Assembly: GCA_035693105.1 (NCBI GenBank)
Contig: DASSHC010000187.1
Coordinates: 1-35,268, forward strand
Length of the DNA: 35,268 bases
Direction: 5' to 3'
Origin: DASSHC01 sp035693105
Lineage (GTDB): Bacteria; Chloroflexota; Chloroflexia; Thermomicrobiales; Thermomicrobiaceae
The position numbers and the translations under genes were made by a program. Under the pieces are notes generated by a model. The model saw only the letters and a program-made list of their open reading frames with translations. It was not told where the DNA came from and ran no database searches. Positions 29,675-35,268 of this stretch are shown here, piece after piece (positions within the stretch are counted from its first letter, which is position 1; each line of letters begins with the position of its first letter).

Positions 29675-31396
29675 TCAGTGCCCCACAACGGGGAGCCGGA
29701 TGCGCGAGGGCGAGCTCGCGCCGTGATGGATGGTGTTGGTCGCGACGCGCGGCTCGCCGAGTGACTTGAGCGGGCCGAAGCGGTTCATGCTGCGCGCGAA
29801 CCAGGGGAAGTCGCTGCTGGTGACCGTCACGCGCAGGCGATGTCCGGGCAGGAAGGCGTGGTGAGTGGGCCACAACTCGACGTCGAAGCGCGTGACTTCG
29901 CCCGGCGTGAGCGGTTCCGGCGCCGCCAGCGATCTTCGATACGAGGCGCGTAGGCAGCCCTGCGACACCTTGAGCGAGCGTCCTTCGGGCGTGAGGTCGG
30001 TGAGCTTGACATGCCACTCCGTATCGTCGCCGTCGCTGGATGCGAACAGCTCGAGGTGCGGCCAGCCAGAGATGACCAGCTTCTCGCTGAGTGGCTCGCT
30101 GGTATACACGAGCACGTCCGGACGCGCCTCGACGGCGGTCTGATCGAGCGGCGGGTTTTCGGCCGGGTATTGCAGCACATCGAGCTGCGTCGGCGCCGGA
30201 TCGTTCGGGTCGTACAGGTAGGCGCGGCTGGGTTCGCTCGCGCCGGGCGGCGTGCTCGTGAGCCGCCCGTCGCTCCCATCGAAGCGCAGGAACAGCGCCT
30301 GCTCGTTCGCGGCGAGCGGCCAGTGACCCGACTCGATCCAGTCGTTCGTCCCCGGCTCGAACAGGCGCACCTTCGCGTCGCCGGGCACGCCGTTATCGAT
30401 ACCCTTTAGCCAGTGGTCGAACCAGCGCAGATGAATATCGTCCATCTCGATGGCCGCCTCGCGGCCGAACTCGACGCCGCCGTAATTGGCGCTCGGGTGA
30501 CGCGTGCCGACGTGGCTCCACGGTCCGACGAGCAACCGCTGTTGCTCGCGTGCGGGCGACTCCCGCACCATGTGCTCGTAATGGTGAAAGGCTCCCAGCA
30601 AGTCTTCCAGATCGTACCAACCGGTCACATGCAGGCAGGGAATGTCGATCTGGTCGTAGCGCCCGTCGAAGCGGATCGACTGCCACAGGTCATCGAGCCG
30701 GTCGTGGTCCATCATGTCGCGCCAGGTCGGACCGCTCGGGTCGATGAAATCGCCGATGGCATCGAGCGGCACGCGGCGCAGCACCTCATCCCAATCGACG
30801 TGCCGCGCCCGGTAGCGCTCGGCGATGCGGCGGCGCACGGCGAAGACCCACCAGCCGAAAAAGAGCTGGAAGCAGCCGTTGGTGTAGGGAATCTCCTGCT
30901 GCCAGCGCCCGGCAGCCGAGTTGGATACCATGCAGACGAGGTGTGGCGGCCGTTCCGAGGCGGCTGCCCACTGCGTCCAGCCCATGTAGCTGAGGCCGGT
31001 CGTGCCGACCTTGCCGTCGCACCACGCCTGCGACGCGACCCACTCGATGACGTCGTGGCCATCGGCCGGATCGTCGAAGAAAGCGCGCCACTGGCCCTCG
31101 GACTTGCCCCGGCCGCGACAATCGACGGCGACGAACGCGTAGCCACGGCCCTGGTAGAGTGTCGCCTCGTCCGCGAGCCCCGTCTTGTCGTAGGGTGTGA
31201 TCTCGACGATGGCGGGCGCCGGCGCCGCGTCAGCGCTGGAATCATCCACGGGCAGATAGACACTCGCGGCAAGCTCCACCCCATCCCGCATCGGGATCCC
31301 AATCTCGAACGGGTGCGGCAGCCCGTCCTCGGTGACTCGACCGCGCTCCATCGCCCGCTCGAACGGGGTCTTGTCCGCTGGCCTACCTGCTTCCAT
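29675..31396 (-). CDS. CocE/NonD-family alpha/beta hydrolase (X-Pro dipeptidyl-peptidase-like)
   Basis: A 573-residue protein with the three-part layout of this family. The alpha/beta hydrolase core has nucleophile S136 in GTTGLSYMGW, D262 in HVTGWYDLED and H295 in VGPWSHVGTR. A helical cap lies between these, and a C-terminal jelly-roll domain ends with HAFLPGHRLRVTVTSSDFPW. The oxyanion region YDKTG (69-73) is also present. Members hydrolyse esters or amides such as cocaine, glutaryl-7-ACA or X-Pro peptides; the substrate is unknown. No signal peptide is seen. The ATG at 31396 follows GGGAGGGTGAC. Its stop lies next to the broken kinase fragment, so it may have arrived or moved with a rearrangement. 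Confidence 0.92.
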   Translation of the reverse strand: MEAGRPADKTPFERAMERGRVTEDGLPHPFEIGIPMRDGVELAASVYLPVDDSSADAAPAPAIVEITPYDKTGLADEATLYQGRGYAFVAVDCRGRGKSEGQWRAFFDDPADGHDVIEWVASQAWCDGKVGTTGLSYMGWTQWAAASERPPHLVCMVSNSAAGRWQQEIPYTNGCFQLFFGWWVFAVRRRIAERYRARHVDWDEVLRRVPLDAIGDFIDPSGPTWRDMMDHDRLDDLWQSIRFDGRYDQIDIPCLHVTGWYDLEDLLGAFHHYEHMVRESPAREQQRLLVGPWSHVGTRHPSANYGGVEFGREAAIEMDDIHLRWFDHWLKGIDNGVPGDAKVRLFEPGTNDWIESGHWPLAANEQALFLRFDGSDGRLTSTPPGASEPSRAYLYDPNDPAPTQLDVLQYPAENPPLDQTAVEARPDVLVYTSEPLSEKLVISGWPHLELFASSDGDDTEWHVKLTDLTPEGRSLKVSQGCLRASYRRSLAAPEPLTPGEVTRFDVELWPTHHAFLPGHRLRVTVTSSDFPWFARSMNRFGPLKSLGEPRVATNTIHHGASSPSRIRLPVVGH

Positions 31397-31514
31397 GTCA
31401 CCCTCCCGATGTGCCCCATCATCTTGAGCCCGTTTGTGCTGAGCCTTCACCAATTTCGGGGAGATCGCCGCGGGGTTGAGGTGGGAATCACCCACATGCG
31501 AGGTGGCAAATGGG

Positions 31515-31925
31515 CTACCGCACCAGATCGAGCCACCTGCGCCAGTTCGGCTGCGGGTCGTGGTGCCGCGCCTGGTTGGCCTCGGGGGCCGGTGCCGGCG
31601 TGGCGCTGGCCTGCCAGCGGATCAGGAGCACCGTCTCGCCGGGGTGGGAGAGGTTGAGGTCGCGGCGAGCGCTAGCCTCGACGTCGGAGAGGTACTGGGG
31701 CGAGGCATCGCGCTGCACCCGCGCTTGCAGGTCCGTGTTCTCCGCCTCCATGGCGGTGACGGTCGCCTGGCGGGCCGCGACCTCGGCCTGGAGCTGGCGC
31801 GACTTCCAGGCCTGGTTGCCGAAGGCCACCACGAAGTAGAGCCCGACCGCCAGCACCACGGCCACGACCAGGCGGCCGCGCCACTGTCCAAACCAGGAGC
31901 GGGCGAGCCGTGCCGCGTGGGTCAT
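31515..31925 (-). CDS. FtsB/DivIC-like septum-formation initiator protein
   Basis: A 136-residue protein: short basic cytoplasmic N terminus, one membrane helix at about 19-36 (RLVVAVVLAVGLYFVVAF), then a coiled coil (about 40-75) with heptad spacing (LQAEVAARQATVTAMEAENT). The following segment ARRDLNLSHPGETVLLIRW is typical of DivIC/FtsB proteins, which help hold the division complex together outside the membrane. The tail is Pro/Ala-rich. The ATG overlaps the gatA stop by four bases. Placement in a gatCA operon is unusual but the overlap shows real coupling. A 118-base gap to the hydrolase shows no gene. Confidence 0.8.
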   Translation of the reverse strand: MTHAARLARSWFGQWRGRLVVAVVLAVGLYFVVAFGNQAWKSRQLQAEVAARQATVTAMEAENTDLQARVQRDASPQYLSDVEASARRDLNLSHPGETVLLIRWQASATPAPAPEANQARHHDPQPNWRRWLDLVR

Positions 31926-33412
31926 GCCGCGCTGGTCCGATCGTCGGCGGTCTCCGCCGCGAGCTCGGGCCGCCGCAGGTGCCAGCCGCTGGCCTGCTCG
32001 TAGGCGTGCGCCATGCGCAGGATCGTCGCCTCGTCGAAGGCGCGCCCCATCAATTGCAGGCTGACCGGCAGCCCGTGGGCGAAGCCGCAGGGGACCGCGA
32101 TGCCGGGGATGCCGGCCATGTTGGCCGGGATGGTGAAGACATCCGACAGGTACATCTGGATCGGGTCGGTGGTGCGCTCGCCGAGGCGGAAGGCGACCGT
32201 GGGCGAGGTCGGCGCCACGATGGCGTCGACCTGCTCGAAGGCGCGGTCGAAGTCCTGCTTGATCAGCGTGCGGACCTTCTGCGCTTTGACATAATAGGCG
32301 TCGTAGTAGCCGGAGCTGAGCGCGTAGGTGCCGAGCATGATGCGGCGCTTGACCTCCGCGCCGAAACCCTGGCCGCGCGTCAGTAGGTAGCTCTCCAGCA
32401 GATTGTCGGCCGGCACGCTATAGCCGTATTTGATGCCGTCGTAGCGCGCCAGGTTGGCGCTCGCCTCGGCGGGGGCCACGATGTAGTAGGTAGCCAGCGC
32501 GTACTTGGTGTGCGGCAGGCTGACCTCGACCAACTCGGCGCCCAGCGCGCGCAGTTGCTCGATCGCCTCGGCGACCGTGCGCTGCACCTCCGGATCCATC
32601 CCCTCGATCTGGTACTCGCGCGCCACGCCCAGGCGCATGCCACGCAGGTCGCCACCGAGGAGCGCGGCGAAGTCGGGCAGCGGCACGTCGACCGAGGTCG
32701 AGTCGTTAGGGTCGACTCCGCCGATGGCCGAGAGCAGCAGCGCGGCGTCCTCGACCGTGCGCGCGAAGGGGCCGATCTGATCGAGGCTGCTGGCGAAGGC
32801 GATCAGGCCGAAGCGCGAGACCCGCCCGTAGGTGGGCTTCATCCCGACGACGCCGCAGAAGCCGGCCGGCTGGCGGATCGAGCCGCCGGTGTCGGAGCCG
32901 AGCCCGAGGATCGCCTCGCCGGCCGCCACGGCCGCCGACGAGCCACCGCTGGAGCCGCCGGGCACGTAGTCCAGGTTCCAGGGGTTGTGCGTCGGGCCGT
33001 AGAACGAGTTTTCGGTCGAAGAGCCCATGGCGAACTCGTCGGTGTTGGTCTTGCCGACGAAGACGGCATCCTGCGCCCGCAGCCGGGCCACCACGGTGGC
33101 GTCGTAGACCGACTGGTAGTGGCCGAGCATGCGTGAGGCGGCCGTGGTCGGCGCGTCGACGGTGCAGAGGATGTCCTTGAGCGCCACCGGGATGCCGGTC
33201 AGGGGCGCGCTCTCGCCGCGCGCGATGCGCCGGTCGGCCCGGCGCGCCTGCTCGCGCGCCACTCCGTCCATGACGTGGATGAAGCTGTGGACCGCCGGCT
33301 CCAGTTGCTCGATGCGCGCCAGGTGGGCCGCGGTCAGTTCCTCGGCGCTCAGCTCGCGCCGGTCGAGCCTCCGGCGCGCCTCGGCGGCGGTCAGCTCAGT
33401 GAGTTCGCTCAT
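31922..33412 (-). CDS. gatA: Asp-tRNA(Asn)/Glu-tRNA(Gln) amidotransferase subunit A
   Basis: A 496-residue amidase with the Ser-cisSer-Lys triad in family positions: K79 (PVALKDILCT), S154 (PGGSSGGSSAAVAAG) and S178 (DTGGSIRQPA). It frees ammonia from glutamine for GatB, which amidates mischarged Glu-tRNA(Gln) or Asp-tRNA(Asn). GxGSDTGGS and GVVGMKPTYGRVSRFG are also typical. The ATG at 33412 was chosen because it starts MSELTELTAAEARRRL, and a longer reading to 33556 is a shadow of gatC. It lies 28 bases after gatC and overlaps the FtsB-like gene. gatB is not in the window. Confidence 0.97.
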   Translation of the reverse strand: MSELTELTAAEARRRLDRRELSAEELTAAHLARIEQLEPAVHSFIHVMDGVAREQARRADRRIARGESAPLTGIPVALKDILCTVDAPTTAASRMLGHYQSVYDATVVARLRAQDAVFVGKTNTDEFAMGSSTENSFYGPTHNPWNLDYVPGGSSGGSSAAVAAGEAILGLGSDTGGSIRQPAGFCGVVGMKPTYGRVSRFGLIAFASSLDQIGPFARTVEDAALLLSAIGGVDPNDSTSVDVPLPDFAALLGGDLRGMRLGVAREYQIEGMDPEVQRTVAEAIEQLRALGAELVEVSLPHTKYALATYYIVAPAEASANLARYDGIKYGYSVPADNLLESYLLTRGQGFGAEVKRRIMLGTYALSSGYYDAYYVKAQKVRTLIKQDFDRAFEQVDAIVAPTSPTVAFRLGERTTDPIQMYLSDVFTIPANMAGIPGIAVPCGFAHGLPVSLQLMGRAFDEATILRMAHAYEQASGWHLRRPELAAETADDRTSAA

Positions 33413-33440
33413 CGCTGGTCTCGCTCTCAGGACGTAGGAC

Positions 33441-33734
33441 TCACGATTCTTCGAGTACGGCGTTGACCTTGAACATCTGGTCCTCGGTCTGCGGGGCGTT
33501 CTTGAGCACCGCCTCGACCGGGAGCGAGGGGCGCACCTCGTCGGCGCGCATGACATTCTGCAGGCTGATGACCTGGGCGGTGGGCGGAATCGCGGCGGTG
33601 TCCAGCTCCTCCAGCGCCCGGATGTGCTCGAGGATCGAGGAGAGCTGCTCGCGCATCAGCTCGCGCTCCTCGGCGCTCAACCCGAGCCGGGCGAGCATGG
33701 CGACGTGGTCGACTTCCGCGGGAGTGAGCGTCAT
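33441..33734 (-). CDS. gatC: Amidotransferase subunit C
   Basis: A 97-residue protein starting MTLTPAEVDHVAMLARLGLS and continuing EERELMREQLSSILEHIRAL, then NVMRADEVRPSLPVEAVLKN and a C-terminal FKVNAVLEES. This is the full GatC signature, including the segment that threads between GatA and GatB. It stabilises the GatAB complex. A weak AAGGGT is upstream of the ATG. It is the first gene of the operon and has an extended -10 promoter about 70 bases upstream. Confidence 0.96.
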   Translation of the reverse strand: MTLTPAEVDHVAMLARLGLSAEERELMREQLSSILEHIRALEELDTAAIPPTAQVISLQNVMRADEVRPSLPVEAVLKNAPQTEDQMFKVNAVLEES

Positions 33735-33805
33735 AGCTGGGACCCTTCAAGCGTCGGTGCGCGCGGCCGCGGGCGCGTCGATCCGTGCCGCGGTGGCACC
33801 GGGCG

Positions 33806-33814
33806 AGTGTAGCA
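33806..33814 (-). promoter_or_regulatory. Extended -10 for gatC
   Basis: TGCTACACT on the minus strand (33814-33806), with no good -35. Predicted start near 33799, leader about 65 bases. It stands back to back with the promoter at 33879. Confidence 0.5.
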
Positions 33815-33878
33815 CAGGCAGGGGGCCCCTACCAGGAACCATCGTCCGTACGCGATGACGAAGCTTGCCGGGGCCGGG

Positions 33879-33887
33879 TGCTAGAAT
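33879..33887 (+). promoter_or_regulatory. Extended -10 for the beta-propeller lipoprotein
   Basis: TGCTAGAAT with no good -35 at 17 bases. Predicted start near 33894, leader about 26 bases. Confidence 0.5.
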
Positions 33888-33919
33888 CAGCGCGTCGAGT
33901 GAACCGTGGGAGGAGCGAC

Positions 33920-35125
33920 GTGCCGCGAGGCGCCCCCACCGTCAGAAATCGAGCCGAGCGGTCGTGCCTGCTGGCGCTGATCCTGGCGCTGCTGCTTTGC
34001 CTGCCGGCCTGCGTGGATGATCTCGATCAGAACGCGATCGAGCCGGGGCAGGAGCTGACACCGACGCCGACGGTCGCCGCGGTGGCCTCGCCGCGGCCGC
34101 TGCCTCACGCCGCGCCGGTTAGCCTGCCGGCGCGGCGGCGCATCTACTTCACCCAGCGCGGCGACCTCTGGCAGCTCCCGGTCGACAGCGCGGCCGCGCC
34201 GGTCGTGCGCGACAAGCGTATCCTGGCCTTCGCGCCCTCCCCCGACGCCAGCCAGGTCGCGGTGGTGTTTCAGGGTGACACCGGAGCCGAGGAATTCGCC
34301 GTCGTGCGCGACGACAGCTCGGTGGCGCTGCACCTGCCGCTGGTCGATCAGGCGGGCACGCCGATCGCCGGGGCGGCTGGGGTGAATGCGCTGGCCTGGT
34401 CGCCGCGGGGAGACAGCATCGCCCTGGCGCGCGACGACGGCTCGATCAGCATCGTGGGGATCGACGGTACGGTGCGCCGGCTGGCTCCGGCTCACGCCGG
34501 CGGCCACCCCGGCGCGCTGGCCTGGTCGCCCGATGGGCAATCGCTCCTCTACCTCGACCCGGCGCTGCGAGCGAAAGCGGCGTCGCTCTACGCCGTGCCA
34601 CTCAGCGGCGGCGCGCCGCGGGCGCTGGCCGAGAGCGGCGGGGGCGAGCGCCCGGTGCTGGCGGCCGCCTGGCTCGACGCGGCCAGCCTCGTCTACGCCC
34701 AGAGCAAACCGGGCGACATTCCGCACGGCGGCGATCTCTTCCAGGTCGATCTCGCGGGCGGGCGGCCCGCCCTCCTGGTCAGCAGCGGGCAGTTCGCGCC
34801 GGTGGCCGGCGTGATGGCGCTGGCGGTCTCGGAGAACAGCCGCTGGCTGGCCTTCACCGTCTTCGTCCCCGGCGACGATCAGCCGCGCTTCCAGGGGCTC
34901 TGGCTGCTCGATCTGAGCACCAACCGGCTGCGGCAGATTCCCACGGCGTCGGGCGCGGCGGTCACCGATCTCTGGTGGGCGGCCGGCGTGCTGCTCTATC
35001 GCGCGGTCGACGAGGCGAGCTCGACGGTGGCCGGGGTCTACACCGGCACCGAGGCCTTCGCACTGTACCAGTACGACCCCGCCACCAACGCCCCGGTCGA
35101 GCGCTACCGGTTCAGGGAGCCATAG
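33920..35125 (+). CDS. Beta-propeller (PD40/TolB-like) lipoprotein
   Basis: A 401-residue protein. The N terminus has basic residues, a hydrophobic stretch LLALILALLLCLP and a lipobox LPAC (C31), so it should be lipid-anchored outside the membrane. A Pro/Thr linker follows, then repeated propeller strands such as ILAFAPSPDASQVAVVFQGD, ALAWSPRGDSIALARDDGS and ALAWSPDGQSLLYLD, each with the (A/W)SPDG turn of PD40/TolB blades. Probably six or seven blades are present. Likely a protein- or ligand-binding surface; no catalytic site is visible. The GTG at 33920 follows GGAGGAG; a longer reading to 33785 runs through the promoter. Divergent from gatC. Confidence 0.85.
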   Translation: MPRGAPTVRNRAERSCLLALILALLLCLPACVDDLDQNAIEPGQELTPTPTVAAVASPRPLPHAAPVSLPARRRIYFTQRGDLWQLPVDSAAAPVVRDKRILAFAPSPDASQVAVVFQGDTGAEEFAVVRDDSSVALHLPLVDQAGTPIAGAAGVNALAWSPRGDSIALARDDGSISIVGIDGTVRRLAPAHAGGHPGALAWSPDGQSLLYLDPALRAKAASLYAVPLSGGAPRALAESGGGERPVLAAAWLDAASLVYAQSKPGDIPHGGDLFQVDLAGGRPALLVSSGQFAPVAGVMALAVSENSRWLAFTVFVPGDDQPRFQGLWLLDLSTNRLRQIPTASGAAVTDLWWAAGVLLYRAVDEASSTVAGVYTGTEAFALYQYDPATNAPVERYRFREP

Positions 35126-35175
35126 GGACGGATGCGCCCTCACTACGGGGGCCGCCGGCTCGTCAACGAACGCTT

Positions 35176-35210
35176 GTAGGGGCGGCTCCCCGTGGCCGCC
35201 CTTGTTGTCC
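35176..35210. repeat. GTAGGGGC hairpin repeat, copy B
   Basis: GGGCGGC (35180-35186) and GCCGCCC (35195-35201) form the stem. Same layout as 12581-12612, with the GTAGGGGC start, CCGTG in the loop and CCTTGTTG after it. It lies 50 bases after the propeller gene, near the window end; the rest of 35126-35268 shows no gene. Confidence 0.6.
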
Positions 35211-35268
35211 GGCGCATCGGCAATGGGTCTATGGGGAACGTGGGCGACGCACGTAAAGTCCAGCGGTG

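Noticed and set aside
29675..31396. Toxin-antitoxin or defence island around the hydrolase and broken kinase
   Set aside because: The genes are an alpha/beta hydrolase and a kinase remnant. No small paired genes, nuclease, methylase or ATPase typical of defence systems were found in the region.

Overview
The window is a GC-rich, gene-dense stretch with many GTG starts, strong GGAGG-type ribosome binding sites and repeated 4-base ATGA or GTGA overlaps. Gene content suggests the phylum Chloroflexota, probably a Thermomicrobia/Sphaerobacter-type bacterium. The pointers are multi-GAF and 7TM histidine kinases, PRC-barrel/DUF2382 stress proteins, a GatCA operon, Gram-positive-style citrate synthase and lipoproteins. 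This placement is inference, because there is no rRNA gene here. No tRNA, CRISPR array, transposase or prophage block was found.

Layout. 0-0.5 kb: start of a urease operon (ureA, ureB cut by the window edge), minus strand. 0.6-0.7 kb: a long foldback repeat. 0.76-2.3 kb: an AAC(6')-like GNAT acetyltransferase facing a minus-strand operon of a BldC-like helix-turn-helix protein, a stand-alone receiver and an unknown 99-residue protein. 2.4-4.5 kb: citrate synthase, ribosomal protein S21 with a leader hairpin, and a small membrane protein. 4.5-9.8 kb: a class III CoA transferase, then a NarL-type regulator with two overlapping histidine kinases, the larger with a degenerate ATPase domain. 9.96-12.5 kb: two metallo-beta-lactamase-fold hydrolases and a putative single-strand-annealing-like protein in one operon. 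12.7-16 kb: a His-rich protein and a CYTH-domain protein, divergent from an orphan 7TM/PAS/GAF histidine kinase. 16-20 kb: a DASS-type transporter with a tandem rhodanese lipoprotein that lacks the catalytic Cys, divergent from an HtrA protease. 20-20.7 kb: gene-free repeat region. 20.7-24.8 kb: an FAD oxidoreductase and a three-gene PRC-barrel/DUF2382 cluster, with a divergent Gln-rich small protein. 24.9-29.6 kb: a membrane glycosyltransferase, an ECF sigma/anti-sigma/SIMPL operon, a NarL regulator and a broken kinase remnant. 29.7-35.3 kb: a CocE/NonD hydrolase, a FtsB/DivIC-like protein, gatA, gatC and a beta-propeller lipoprotein.

Themes. Signal transduction dominates: four kinase genes or remnants, three response regulators, an ECF sigma pair and a BldC-like protein. 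Envelope and stress functions (HtrA, SIMPL, DUF2382 proteins, two lipoproteins) are interleaved with it. Housekeeping genes (gltA, rpsU, gatC) and the propeller lipoprotein share an extended -10 element of the form TGCTAnnnT. Several dispersed inverted repeats sit mainly where convergent genes meet.

The parts most worth following up are five. The first is the HTH/receiver operon divergent from citrate synthase, with 10-bp direct repeats over its own -35 box. The second is the kinase pair with an apparently dead ATPase partner. The third is the annealing-like protein in a hydrolase operon. The fourth is the Cys-less rhodanese/transporter pair. The fifth is the family of foldback repeats.
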